This document shows, in pieces, positions 53,045-62,053 of a DNA stretch of 64,000 nt. Source of the DNA: Amphibacillus cookii. GTDB taxonomy: Bacteria > Bacillota > Bacilli > Bacillales > Amphibacillaceae. The stretch covers positions 124,001-188,000 of the forward strand of contig NZ_JAFBDS010000007.1 of the NCBI RefSeq assembly GCF_016908375.1, given 5' to 3'. Both the position numbers and the translations under genes were made by a program. The notes under the pieces are model-generated. The model saw nothing but the letters and a program-made list of their open reading frames with translations, was not told where the DNA came from and ran no database searches. Numbering within the stretch: the stretch's first letter is position 1; each line of letters starts with the position of its first letter.

Positions 53045-54353
53045 AGGGGTTATCCCAACAAAACGCCTCATATATTTGATTGCTTTTGCAAGTGTCATAC
53101 TGATCTGCTTAAGCTACTTTTTCTTCGATTTATGGCTATTTGGTTCTTGGTTAATAGGTTTGATGTTAGTGAGTTTAGTAGACTTGACATTTTCACCTCG
53201 TCGGGGTCAGCTGGCGTTAAGGCGTGAATGCCCCGATGAAATCGAGCGCCATCAACAAGCTATGATTACTCTAACGATAAAGAATAATAGCACCAAGTCA
53301 TGCTTGATGAAATGGACCGATGACTTACCGTTGACAATCGAGACAAAAACCGCTAAAAGTGTGGTTTTACCAGTAAATCAAACACTAAATGTTGAACAGG
53401 TGATTGTACCGAATGAACGTGGTTTGTATCCTATAAATAAGATCTATGTTCGTTATCAAAGTCAATTTGGACTGTGGGAAAAACAACGTACTTTTGAGCA
53501 AAGTAATGAACTAAAAGTCATTCCGAATATGGAAGAATCACGGGATTATTTAATGCATGCCCAAAAATATCTTTTGCATGAAGGGGAAAAAATTCGCAAA
53601 CAAAAGACGGGATTAGGTGAATTCTCGAAAGTTCGCCAATACGTCGTCGGTGATGATCCGCGAAAGATTAACTGGTACCAATCTGCTAAACTCCATGAAA
53701 TGATGGTTAATGAATATGAGCCTGAACATGGAAAGCATGTGGTCATTATGATTGATTGTGGGCGTATGATGGGTGTTGAACTGAAAAAGGGAAATAAGCT
53801 GGAACGTCATATTGAAGCTGCTTTAACCGTTGCAACAGCAGCTTTAAATAATGGTGACTATGTGTCACTCGTTGCCTTTGCTAAAGAAGTGAAAGCTTAT
53901 ATACCACCCGCAAAAGGAATGGCTCATCTTCAAACTATCCTAAAGACGATCTATAATATTGAGGTTGAAGCAAATGAATCAAGTTATACCCATGCATTAC
54001 AATATATTCAAACGCAGCATCGTAAACGTAGTATGATTCTCTTATTTAGTGATATTAATCAGTTTTTTATCGATGCACATGCGCTGTTTTTTATTAAACA
54101 ATTGCAGCGTAAGCATTTATTTGTGGTCATGGGTATCGAAGATGAGTGGGTGAAGAAAACCGTTCAATTACAAGTGGGTTCATTAAATGAAGCGATGCGA
54201 AAAACAATTGCACAAGGCAAAGTGGTCTGGAAAAAACGAGAGATGATCAAATGGAATAAGCAAGGCCTCGATCTGATCGAGGCCGAAGAAGAACAATTAG
54301 CAGTTTCTGCTATATCTTATTATATTGATCAACTAAATCGAAGCGCGCTTTAA
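52998..54353 (+). CDS. DUF58-domain protein
   Basis: A 451-residue protein: two membrane segments near the N-terminus (about 28-65), a beta-rich linker, and the DUF58 domain (KTGLGEFSKVRQYVVGDDPRKINWYQSAKLHEMMVNEYEPE) followed by a vWA-like fold with a metal-site motif IDCGRMMG. The ATG at 52998 is chosen because GGAGGGG lies about 10 bp upstream; the long frame before it is the moxR overlap. A perfect GGCCTCGAT/ATCGAGGCC hairpin lies in the coding region (54264-54284). The last 21 bp overlap the convergent SpoIIM-like gene. Confidence 0.88.
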   Translation: MKLLQRLWARLLFQDRGVIPTKRLIYLIAFASVILICLSYFFFDLWLFGSWLIGLMLVSLVDLTFSPRRGQLALRRECPDEIERHQQAMITLTIKNNSTKSCLMKWTDDLPLTIETKTAKSVVLPVNQTLNVEQVIVPNERGLYPINKIYVRYQSQFGLWEKQRTFEQSNELKVIPNMEESRDYLMHAQKYLLHEGEKIRKQKTGLGEFSKVRQYVVGDDPRKINWYQSAKLHEMMVNEYEPEHGKHVVIMIDCGRMMGVELKKGNKLERHIEAALTVATAALNNGDYVSLVAFAKEVKAYIPPAKGMAHLQTILKTIYNIEVEANESSYTHALQYIQTQHRKRSMILLFSDINQFFIDAHALFFIKQLQRKHLFVVMGIEDEWVKKTVQLQVGSLNEAMRKTIAQGKVVWKKREMIKWNKQGLDLIEAEEEQLAVSAISYYIDQLNRSAL

Positions 54354-55310
54354 TTGACGTGAGTGCCCCCATAACATGTAAACAATAAAGCCGATTAAAG
54401 TAATGATAGCAACAACGTACTTTAACTCAAGCGTTAATCCAGCGGGTGTAATAAATCCTTCAATTGCACCGGCTAGAACAAATAAAGGGATTGTACCAAG
54501 AAGGAGCTGTATCGACCGCAGTGCATGGTATTTAAGCTGTGTACTGCGTTTATAGTTTCCAGGAACAAAAAGTTTGTAGCCCATAAGCAATCCGGCTCCG
54601 CCAGCAATGAAAATAGCGATTAATTCGATAATACCATGTGGTACAATATAAGCCCAGAACACATAAGAACTGCTAGAATGCCAGAATAAGCCTGCTAAAG
54701 CACCAACCATAATGCCGTTATAGACTAATATATAGACGGTTAATATACCAAAAGTTATGCCACCTGCAAAGGCAAGAATAGCTACTTGAATATTATTTGT
54801 CATAATAGCAGCAGACATGAGCGCAGCGACACCACTTCCTTGATTGGCCTGCACGTTGCTTTCGAGTTGCTCTGGACTAAGTACGTTTGATATCATGCCT
54901 GGAAGGATCGCTTCTAGTTGGAGTGGGTTTTGAGCGACCGTCACAAAGCTAGCTAGACCGCCGAGTGCAAATAATAATAAAGCGATAATAATAGGTCGCC
55001 ACTGTTCAAGCAGCAGACCAACAAATTTCTCACTAAAAAAAGTACGTAACTGTGCCCATGATGTGTGTTCTGTTTTATAAAGAATATTATGCGCTCGACT
55101 AACCAATTGATTTAAATGAATGGTCACATCAGAATCAGGAAAGAACGTTTGACTGTAAGATAAATTTTGAGTCGCCATTTGATAGAGTTGATCGAAAGTT
55201 TCAATCATATCGTGAGAGGGTTTTGTTCTGTTTTTACCAAAAAGCTGAATGTATTCTTCGAGTTGTTGCCAATTTTGACGATTCTGTTGAATAAATTGTT
55301 TGAGTTGCAT
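54333..55310 (-). CDS. SpoIIM-family membrane protein
   Basis: A 325-residue protein of the SpoIIM-like (DUF95) family: an N-terminal cytosolic helical part (about 1-90) and about six membrane helices, with SGVAALMSAAIMTNNIQVAILAFAGGITFGILTVYILVYNGIMVGAL the conserved stretch and YVVPHG-like YIVPHGIIELIAIFIAGGAGLLMGY. Homologues in sporulation join the engulfment complex, but versions next to MoxR and RDD genes are a separate group of unknown job. ATG 55310 follows AAAGGTGGA; the upstream GTG overlaps it. Convergent with DUF58, divergent from RDD. Confidence 0.85.
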   Translation of the reverse strand: MQLKQFIQQNRQNWQQLEEYIQLFGKNRTKPSHDMIETFDQLYQMATQNLSYSQTFFPDSDVTIHLNQLVSRAHNILYKTEHTSWAQLRTFFSEKFVGLLLEQWRPIIIALLLFALGGLASFVTVAQNPLQLEAILPGMISNVLSPEQLESNVQANQGSGVAALMSAAIMTNNIQVAILAFAGGITFGILTVYILVYNGIMVGALAGLFWHSSSSYVFWAYIVPHGIIELIAIFIAGGAGLLMGYKLFVPGNYKRSTQLKYHALRSIQLLLGTIPLFVLAGAIEGFITPAGLTLELKYVVAIITLIGFIVYMLWGHSRQLKRASI

Positions 55311-55398
55311 AAAAAAATCCACCTTTTATTTTGTAAATTATGGCTATCGCTATTATAACGTTTTTCGATTAATTTAGATAGAGGAGAATCGACTTATT

Positions 55399-56190
55399 AT
55401 GTTAGAACAATCTCAGATAAAAACACCAGAATATGTATCTATTAATTTTTCAATAGCTGGTATTGGTAGTAGGGCGGCTGCTTTTTTAATAGACAGTTTA
55501 ATCATTGGCGTGTTTAATTTTGTCATCTTTATATTGGCATTATTTTCACTTGATAGCATTATATATTTGTTATTTTATAATCCGGATTCATTGTGGATAT
55601 TAGCTTGGGCTGTTTTGTTAATTTTTGTAATTAATTGGAGTTATTTCTTTTTATTTGAGTATTTTTATAATGGAAAGACGATAGGTAAGCGATTAATTGG
55701 TATTCGGGTTATCCAAGATAATGGCCACCGATTAACTTTATTATCGAGTTTTATTCGTAATTTCTTGAGGGTTATTGATGATTTACCAGGTGGTTATTTT
55801 ATCGGTATTATAATGATTTTTTTTCATAACAAACATAAGCGTTTAGGCGATCTAATGGCCGGGACTATTGTTGTTCATGACAAGGCGCCAAATAAGAAAA
55901 AGAAACGCTCGAAAAGTGTCTCCTCGGACAAACAGAATAGTCAACAACATGTGATTGCGTTTGACTCCGTTTTAATTAATCAATTAACGGAACATGATTA
56001 TCAGTTAGTTAAAACCTATTGTCAACGTTATCCGGATTTGCCGAAGCACGAAAAAGCCTCACTAACTCGACAAGTAGGCGAAATTATTTTACCGAAAGTT
56101 CATCTTGATCAACACCTAAACAACTTAACAGAAGTAGACAATATTTTGCATCAACTGTATAGCCGTTTGAAGGATGAATGGTCATATTAA
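55399..56190 (+). CDS. RDD-family membrane protein
   Basis: A 263-residue protein. The RDD domain (about 15-165) shows GSRAAAFLIDSLIIGVFN with the Arg and Asp of the name, three membrane helices, GKTIGKRLIGIRVI and RVIDDLP...NKHKRLGDLMAGTIVV. The C-terminal 90 residues are cytosolic and charged. RDD proteins may be Na+/H+ antiporters or helper subunits. GAGGAG precedes the ATG. Together with the SpoIIM-like, DUF58, MoxR, DUF4350 and DUF4129 genes it makes the commonly conserved cluster. Confidence 0.87.
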   Translation: MLEQSQIKTPEYVSINFSIAGIGSRAAAFLIDSLIIGVFNFVIFILALFSLDSIIYLLFYNPDSLWILAWAVLLIFVINWSYFFLFEYFYNGKTIGKRLIGIRVIQDNGHRLTLLSSFIRNFLRVIDDLPGGYFIGIIMIFFHNKHKRLGDLMAGTIVVHDKAPNKKKKRSKSVSSDKQNSQQHVIAFDSVLINQLTEHDYQLVKTYCQRYPDLPKHEKASLTRQVGEIILPKVHLDQHLNNLTEVDNILHQLYSRLKDEWSY

Positions 56191-56203
56191 AGGTTGTACA
56201 ATA

Positions 56204-56247
56204 AAATGACGTTGGTGCGTAAAAAAACGCACTAACGTCATTTTTCC
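56204..56247 (+). terminator. terminator after the RDD gene
   Basis: AATGACGTTGGTGCGT pairs with ACGCACTAACGTCATT, followed by TTTTCC. Confidence 0.85.
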
Positions 56248-56319
56248 ATTCTATGTTTCAAGTGATCGTTTGATCTTCATTTCAACATCGTTAAAGGATG
56301 ACAGAATGATGCTGCTTGA

Positions 56320-56515
56320 AGAACCGCAGAGGAAATATACTCGCTTTCACTCTCCCAAGCACAAGGGAGACATCTTGGTAAACGCAGTGTCTCCCTAGCC
56401 GCAGGCACGGCTTCAGCTAATTTGGAAAAGAAGATCACTTTGCCAAGTTGATCTTCAGCTCGTGCTGTTCCTGCAGGAGTCTCGCCTATTCTCTCTGCTC
56501 AGCGCCTTTCAGCCT
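56320..56515 (+). repeat. GC-rich palindromic intergenic repeat
   Basis: CGCTTTCACTCTC..., CCGCAGGCACGGCTTCAGCTAA, then GATCTTCAGCTCGTGCTGTTCCTGCAGGAGTC: paired arms AGCACGGCTTCAGCT-type, as in the hairpins of the 730-bp element. It abuts the ISL3 transposase relic on its left side. Confidence 0.65.
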
Positions 56516-56763
56516 ACCTCAAAATAAGTATTCAAACACTTAGAAAGCATGCGCCTTACATAAAAAACAGCTTTAATCACACGTATAACAACGGGCGTAT
56601 CGAATGGATAAACAATAAGATCAAAGTATTAAATCGTGTCGCATACGGGTACCGTAAGTTTAATCATTACAAAAATCGAATACTGTTACCCTTCAAATTA
56701 AGACCAGTAAAACGAACAACGAATAAACCAATTAAAAATAAAACACGTTCTAAAGTAGCTTAA
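56500..56763 (+). pseudogene. ISL3-family transposase, C-terminal relic
   Basis: One frame reads the end of an ISL3 transposase: LRKHAPYIKNSFN, then NNGRIEWINNKIKVLNRVAY and GYRKFNHYKNRILLPF, ending at the TAA (56761-56763). The NG-IE-NN-IK block holds the third catalytic acid of the DDE triad. The N-terminal three quarters are gone; a GC-rich palindrome lies at the break. A hairpin ACGTTCTAAAGTAG/CTACTTTAGAACGT (56743-56779) overlaps the stop as in intact elements. The right end of the element may lie near 56840. Confidence 0.75.
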
Positions 56764-56856
56764 CTACTTTAGAACGTGAACACATGATAATTGAGTTGAC
56801 TACTAGGACTTACCAACGTCATTTGACGTAGAACCATACTAAAAGTATGATGAACA

Positions 56857-56912
56857 AAACACCTGTAATTAGGATAACTGAAAAAGTGTCCCTAACTACA
56901 GGTGTTTTAAAA
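56857..56912 (-). terminator. terminator after the UPF0210 gene
   Basis: AAAACACCTGTA pairs with TACAGGTGTTTT through an inner TTAGG/CCTAA step, 22 bp beyond the minus-strand stop, followed by TTTTGTTC. Confidence 0.75.
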
Positions 56913-56933
56913 TGCTTAACCGTTAGTATTCAT

Positions 56934-58295
56934 TTAGTTAATAAGCGCTTGAAGCGGGGCTGGAATACGACCGCCACGTCTAATCATTTTCTCTGAGCTA
57001 AATGGTTTAACACCGATAATAGGTGCGCGGCCAAGCAGCCCGCCAAATTCAACAACCTCACCCTCATCCTTACCAATCACAGGAATGATACGAACTGCAG
57101 TTGTTTTTTTGTTTATCATGCCAATTGCTGCTTCATCTGCAATAATTGCCGCTAATGTCTCAGCTGAAGCTTCGCCTGATAGAGCAATCATGTCAAGTCC
57201 TACGGAACACACACATGTCATTGCTTCAAGTTTATCAAGTGATAATGACCCATCTTCTATACCACGGATCATGCCGTTATCTTCACTAACAGGAATAAAA
57301 GCACCACTCAACCCACCAACATAAGAACTTGCCATGGCGCCCCCTTTTTTAACAGCGTCGTTCATTAAAGCAAGTGCCGCTATCGTCCCATGCGTACCTA
57401 CGCTTTCTAATCCAATTTCTTCTAAAATTTCTGCCACACTATCATTCATTGCATTGGTTGGAGCCAGTGATAAATCCATAATGCCAAAAGGAACATTTAA
57501 GCGGCTTGCTACAACACGTCCAAGTAGTTCTCCAGCACGGGTAATTTTAAAAGCTGTTTTTTTAATGACATCAGCTACTTCTCCTAAATCTGCATCAGGG
57601 TAGCGTTTTAAAGCATTAAGTACGACGCCAGGTCCACTCACACCAACACTAAGAACAACTTCCCCCTCACCAGTTCCGTGAAATGCACCTGCCATAAAAG
57701 GGTTGTCCTCAACAGGATTACAGAAAGCAACAAATTTTGCACAACCAATGCTGTTGTGATCTTTTGTTCGTTCCGCCGTCTCTTTAATGATTTCACCTAA
57801 TTTAGCCACTGCATCGATGTTGATACCCGTCCGTGTGGTGCCGATTGAAACAGAGCTACAGACACGATTGGTCGTTGCTAGTGCTTCGGGGATAGCATCT
57901 AGCAATGTTTGATCAGCATGAGTAACTCCTTTATGAACAAGCGCAGAGTAGCCTCCAATAAAGTCAACACCTGTTTCTTCAGCAGCCGCATCTAACACTT
58001 TAGCTAACTCAACGGCTTGTTCAACAGTCGCGTCTCCTAGTACTTCAGCAATAGGGGTGATTGAAATACGTTTATTAACGATAGGAATGCCATACTCTTT
58101 TTCAACTTGCTCAGCCACAGGTTTCAATTGGCCTGCGTATTTGGTGATTTTATGATAGATATTAGCTTTTACTCGCTCAAAATCACTGTCAGCACAATTT
58201 CGCAAACTAATGCCCATGGTAACGGTTCGAATATCTAAGCTTTCCATTTGTACCATTCGAATGGTTTCTTGTATTTCATTATATGCAATTGTCAT
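56934..58295 (-). CDS. UPF0210 (PFL-like) family protein
   Basis: A 453-residue protein of the UPF0210 family, close to full length. It shows [26 protein letters not shown] at the start, [31 protein letters not shown], and the C-terminal [13 protein letters not shown] glycyl-radical-enzyme relation has been proposed for it but the Gly-radical loop is not evident to me. It is almost always next to an ACT-domain gene, here 12 bp upstream. CGAGGGG-type site (GGAGGGGT) precedes the ATG. Function unknown; the riboswitch-like leader upstream points to glycine or related amino-acid metabolism. Confidence 0.85.
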   Translation of the reverse strand: MTIAYNEIQETIRMVQMESLDIRTVTMGISLRNCADSDFERVKANIYHKITKYAGQLKPVAEQVEKEYGIPIVNKRISITPIAEVLGDATVEQAVELAKVLDAAAEETGVDFIGGYSALVHKGVTHADQTLLDAIPEALATTNRVCSSVSIGTTRTGINIDAVAKLGEIIKETAERTKDHNSIGCAKFVAFCNPVEDNPFMAGAFHGTGEGEVVLSVGVSGPGVVLNALKRYPDADLGEVADVIKKTAFKITRAGELLGRVVASRLNVPFGIMDLSLAPTNAMNDSVAEILEEIGLESVGTHGTIAALALMNDAVKKGGAMASSYVGGLSGAFIPVSEDNGMIRGIEDGSLSLDKLEAMTCVCSVGLDMIALSGEASAETLAAIIADEAAIGMINKKTTAVRIIPVIGKDEGEVVEFGGLLGRAPIIGVKPFSSEKMIRRGGRIPAPLQALIN

Positions 58296-58307
58296 TAATA
58301 CCCCTCC

Positions 58308-58580
58308 TTATATACGGTGCATGGCTTGAAAGACATCTTCTAATTGAATGCTAATCGTCAAGTTCATGTCTTTTTCCACTGCTTCAAATGCTTCAAGTAA
58401 ATCATCTAATCGGTTTTTATCTGCCATTTCAACGATCATCATCATCGTAAAATAATCTTGTAAAATGGTTTGACTAATATCATGAATGTTCATGTTATGG
58501 TCAGCAAGTACATTCGTTACACGAGCAATGATGCCGACTTGGTCCTTTCCAACTACTGTAACAACTGCACGTTTTTGCAT
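58308..58580 (-). CDS. ACT-domain protein (UPF0237)
   Basis: A 90-residue single ACT domain: MQKRAVVTVVGKDQVGIIARVTNVLADHNMNIHDISQTI, then strands with MMMIVEMADK. The VVGKDQVGIIA loop is the usual amino-acid-binding turn. Such proteins act as small-molecule sensors. ATG 58580 lies 5 bp after GAGGTGA; a GTG three codons upstream overlaps that site. It is followed by the UPF0210 gene in one operon and preceded by a riboswitch-like leader, so glycine may be both the transcript's and the protein's ligand (inference). Confidence 0.87.
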   Translation of the reverse strand: MQKRAVVTVVGKDQVGIIARVTNVLADHNMNIHDISQTILQDYFTMMMIVEMADKNRLDDLLEAFEAVEKDMNLTISIQLEDVFQAMHRI

Positions 58581-58616
58581 CTTTATCACCTCAAATTATA
58601 TTTTCACTCTATACAT

Positions 58617-58647
58617 TAAAAAAGATTGGAGTATCCATCTCCAACCT
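58617..58647 (-). terminator. leader terminator of the ACT-UPF0210 operon
   Basis: GGTTGGAGA and TCTCCAATC-type arms (TTGGAG/CTCCAA) followed by seven T residues on the minus strand, between the aptamer-like segment and the ACT start codon. Confidence 0.75.
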
Positions 58648-58679
58648 CAGTGACAACAATATGTAGACAATTGTTTGTT

Positions 58680-58765
58680 GTCTTCTGTCCGTTTACCTGA
58701 GATTATGAATCCTTCGGTGTCGTCAATAAGATACGAGCTCTCCAGAAGTTGCTCCGATCATAGTG
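58680..58765 (-). promoter_or_regulatory. glycine-riboswitch-like aptamer
   Basis: On the minus strand the ordered motifs GGAGAG (58743-58738), CCGAAGG (58717-58711), CTCAGG (58701-58696) and GGACAG (58690-58685) match the conserved core of the glycine riboswitch, with spacer stems between. A GACAACAA/TTGTTGTC pair and a terminator follow. Only one aptamer is obvious. Recognised by eye; the family model would decide. Confidence 0.75.
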
Positions 58766-58928
58766 TTACCCATAATCATCATTGCGACTTATTCAACTAT
58801 TAAAGAAATCGTACCAATATTTTATTCAGGCGTCAATATAATCTTTTTTCTAACATAATAAATGGTAAATGACTTTTAGTGCAAAAACGGTTAATCGAAC
58901 GCTTTCACTATTCGTTTTTCTGTAATAA

Positions 58929-59446
58929 ACTCAACTTTCGCACACTGAAATAGTCATTCAACCTTGATCGTATGCCATAGACTCGGTATTCAATATGCTT
59001 ATTGACTTTACTTATGCATGGATGTGCCGCATGACTTTCTCATACGTTTAGAACGTTATTTCATTCCGATAAGCAAAGGATTCGCTTTTCGCGGGGCTGG
59101 CTTCAGCTAACTTGAGTCGCAAAGAGCACGCCTCAAGTGGATCTTCAGCTCATCCTATTCCCGCAGAAGTCTCATCCCTTGCTTATCTCCACTTAGACTG
59201 GTGGTTCATACTGAATGCGTAAGCTCAACGACGCGAAATAAAACGAAGAAGATGTGACACTACTAGCATAAGACGTTTCTTATTCTGTGACGCCATTCCG
59301 CTGTCTTCATAATCCACATGTGCCTCTAAAACAAAAGGTTTATCATAAATCAAAATTTATATTCAAAGTCAATCTTTATACTTAAAATGAGATTTTCCTT
59401 TAGGCTATCTTGGCTGAGCCCGAAAATTCATATGGAAAAGTTGAGT
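58929..59446 (-). mobile_element. 518-bp copy of the inverted-repeat element
   Basis: Reverse orientation relative to the copy at 20300. Ends ACTCAACTTTC and AAAGTTGAGT, flanked by AATAA on both sides (58924-58928 and 59447-59451). It lacks the first GC-rich hairpin, which accounts for the shorter length, but keeps the second (AAGCAAAGGATTCGCTTTTCG...). No coding frame. A fragment of a GC-rich block (CGCTTTCCATGGGCACGG) follows at 59534-59567. Confidence 0.75.
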
Positions 59447-59645
59447 AATAAAAAAGAACATTCATCCCTTTTGCATGCATGAGATGTAAGTGGAATTAAT
59501 ATATTTGTTAACACGTCGCACGCAGTAATCTCTTCGCTTTCCATGGGCACGGTCGAAACTAACGCCGGCGAGAAATGGGTTTATTCGGTGGTTAAATGGG
59601 TAATAGAATCAGGGAATCATTAAAACATTATGGAGGTAAGCTGTG

Positions 59646-60443
59646 ATGACCATTTTTGCAAGTGATGCTTTAAAAGGAAGGCATGTACTAGTAACTGGTG
59701 CAACTGGTGGGATCGGGTTTGAGACGGCGAAAGTCGTTGCTAATATGGGAGCAAAATTAACGATTACAGGGAGAAATGGTGAAAAGCTAGAGCAATTACA
59801 AAAAGACTTAATACAAGTGATGGACTCTAAGTCGCTTTATGTTGTTCAAGCAGATATAACACAAGCTGATGACCGAGAGCAACTTGTTACAGGGGCTGAG
59901 AAGAAATTGGGTTTTATTTCTGATTTAGTCAATAGTGCAGGTCTAGCAAAAGGGACAACCGTTGAGCAGTTAGATGCCGATTCCATAAGTGAATTGATGG
60001 ATATTAATTATCTAGCAGCCTTTAGTTTAACACAGTTGATTTATACCAAAATGTTGGCTAAGAAAACCGGTAATATTGTTAATGTTGCATCATTATCTGG
60101 TCTGCGTGGCACGCACGGAAATAGTGCTTATGCCTCAACCAAGTTTGCTATGCTGGGTTGGACCCAATCGATGGCTATTGAAGCCATTAAACATAATATT
60201 CGCGTGAATGCAGTATGCCCAGGGTTTGTCGATACGGAGATGGCTTATCGTATTCTAAGTGATAAAGCAGAAGAAAGTGGTTTATCATATCAGGAAACGT
60301 TGACAGCAATAGAAAAAACTATCCCATCAGGTCGAATGACTACGCCAAAAGAAGTGGCGAATGCCATTGCATTTCTTTTGACAGATGCTGTAAGAAATAT
60401 CGTAGGAGAATCGTTAAAAATTTCTGGTGGGACTTTGATGTAA
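59646..60443 (+). CDS. short-chain dehydrogenase/reductase
   Basis: A 265-residue classical SDR enzyme. It has the cofactor loop TGATGGIGFETA (17-28), NSAG (about 96-99), catalytic Ser in VASLSG, and YASTK (Tyr and Lys) then PGFVDTEM. An Arg in GRNGEK after the second strand suggests NADPH use. The family reduces carbonyls; the substrate is not clear, and a FabG-like or acetoin/diol role are both possible. GGAGGT lies 8 bp before ATG 59646. It is monocistronic, followed by a strong hairpin. Confidence 0.85.
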   Translation: MTIFASDALKGRHVLVTGATGGIGFETAKVVANMGAKLTITGRNGEKLEQLQKDLIQVMDSKSLYVVQADITQADDREQLVTGAEKKLGFISDLVNSAGLAKGTTVEQLDADSISELMDINYLAAFSLTQLIYTKMLAKKTGNIVNVASLSGLRGTHGNSAYASTKFAMLGWTQSMAIEAIKHNIRVNAVCPGFVDTEMAYRILSDKAEESGLSYQETLTAIEKTIPSGRMTTPKEVANAIAFLLTDAVRNIVGESLKISGGTLM

Positions 60444-60450
60444 ATTGGAA

Positions 60451-60480
60451 GGGGGCACTTCTCAAAAGAGAAGTGCCCCC
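60451..60480. terminator. GC-rich hairpin after the SDR gene
   Basis: GGGGGCACTTCTC and its exact complement with an AAAA loop. No clear T-run on either strand, so termination strength is uncertain. Confidence 0.6.
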
Positions 60481-60484
60481 ATGA

Positions 60485-61148
60485 ATGTTGCAAGGTAAAA
60501 TGATTAAATAAATTTTAATGAATGGATTAGTTTGCTTATTTGAAGCAATCTTCATCCTTATTTAATTGCCGCGGTTGTCTCCACCTGGAATGTTTTAACC
60601 TAAACGATATAAGCCCTACCTCTCTTATATCCTTACGACTCCTAAGTCGATCCAGTGTGAATAAGTCTTTCTAAATTTAACACCATACATATCGGTGCTT
60701 TTCTTTTATTAATCTTGCGTTCCATTTCAAAATCTTTTAAAAACATTTGGCAGATGCCATTATTTTACCTTTGCTTCTTTGGCGAAGCCTAAATGCTATT
60801 ATCTCTTATATTTTGCTTTTTGTCAAATTAACACATGGATACATAAACATTACCTCATAAGAACCAGAGGACTCGCCATAATATGGTGCATTCATGAAGC
60901 AATAAGCCATGCGACTCACTTCATCTTAAATTCAGATTGCTTCTGTAATTTTGATAAATAATATTGAGTAGATGTATCAATTGACTTTAGCAAAGTGTGC
61001 CGGCAGTCAATAGACAAAATCTTTATCTGTCACTGTTTTAAGCAAGTGCCATTTTTTTAAAACGAAGTACCACGGATTAACTTAATGGTTCACGTGGCTA
61101 TTAGGTCATGCTATAGTTTAAATAACTAGGAAAAAGGGGGAAATATTT
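60485..61148. other. intergenic gap without supported gene
   Basis: A 60-codon open frame (60779-60961) is Cys- and Ile-rich, has no ribosome site and resembles nothing I know, so I leave it out. The HAD gene promoter must lie at the right end (TATAGTTTAAATAAC region). No repeat family member was seen. Confidence 0.5.
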
Positions 61149-61886
61149 ATGAATAAAGAGCTGAGACTGGTTGCACTAGATTTAGATGGCACACTGGTAG
61201 GCCATGGTGGTGAACGTGCGACTGAAGCTACGGTTACTGCCATCAAGAAAGCGCAACAACAAGGGATAGAAGTCGTCATTTCGACAGGAAGACATCGTTC
61301 TACAAGTCTCCCAATTGCTGAGCAATTAGGCGTGAACTATATGATTACCTTAAATGGAGGCGAGATCTGGACAAAAGATGGGGAATTATTAAAACGACAA
61401 GCAATTGACCAACCGACTGTTGAAAAAATCATCGAGATCCATAAACAACATCAAACATATTATTGGTTAGTCTCCCATGAGAAAGTTTATCGAGAAGCAC
61501 TACCTGATAATTATTTAGCACATCAATGGATTAAATTTGGTTTTGATGTTGAAGATGATACCATTAGGGCAGCAATGCAAGAGCAATTCACACAACTACC
61601 GACCATTGAACTCAGCAATTCGAGTTTGACCAATATTGAATTGAATGCAAAGGGCACACATAAGGCTTCGGCTATTGACTTTTTACTACAACAATTAAAT
61701 TTGGATTTTTCCCAGGTGATGGCGGTTGGTGACAGCATTAACGATTTAAAAATGATTGAAGCAGCTGCTGTCGGTGTTGCAATGGGAAATGCTCAGGCGC
61801 TTGTTAAGGAAAGGGCAGATTGGGTGACAGCAGAGCTTGACCAAGATGGAGCTGCACAAGCCATTGAACATTTTATCTTAAGTTAA
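61149..61886 (+). CDS. Cof-type HAD phosphatase
   Basis: A 245-residue haloacid-dehalogenase phosphatase with an alpha/beta cap (subfamily IIB). The motifs are DLDGT (11-15 region, LDLDGTLVG), STGR, lysine in the KGTHKASAI stretch, and GDSINDLKMIEAA with the metal-binding aspartates. These enzymes dephosphorylate sugar phosphates or flavin and pyridoxal phosphates. AAAGGGGGAAA precedes the ATG. It stands alone upstream of gnd with a 167-bp gap. Confidence 0.87.
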   Translation: MNKELRLVALDLDGTLVGHGGERATEATVTAIKKAQQQGIEVVISTGRHRSTSLPIAEQLGVNYMITLNGGEIWTKDGELLKRQAIDQPTVEKIIEIHKQHQTYYWLVSHEKVYREALPDNYLAHQWIKFGFDVEDDTIRAAMQEQFTQLPTIELSNSSLTNIELNAKGTHKASAIDFLLQQLNLDFSQVMAVGDSINDLKMIEAAAVGVAMGNAQALVKERADWVTAELDQDGAAQAIEHFILS

Positions 61887-62053
61887 AGCGCTTTGAGGTA
61901 AATGATAGAATTTTTCAAAAATTTAATTGCATCCATATCTAATCTATTATAAGTTAGTATATAGGGGGATAGTTCGATCAGTCAAAGTTGCGAAAACGTC
62001 TATTTCCACGTATGATAGAACTAGTATTACATAGATAAAGGAGCTAAAAAAGC

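Noticed and set aside
54264-54284. Perfect hairpin inside the DUF58 gene considered as a regulatory site
   Set aside because: It codes in frame for a charged helix (LDLIEAEEE) near the end of the protein and there is no second copy; chance cannot be excluded.
60779-60961. 60-codon plus-strand open frame
   Set aside because: No ribosome site, odd composition (Cys, His and Ile rich) and no similarity that I could recall.
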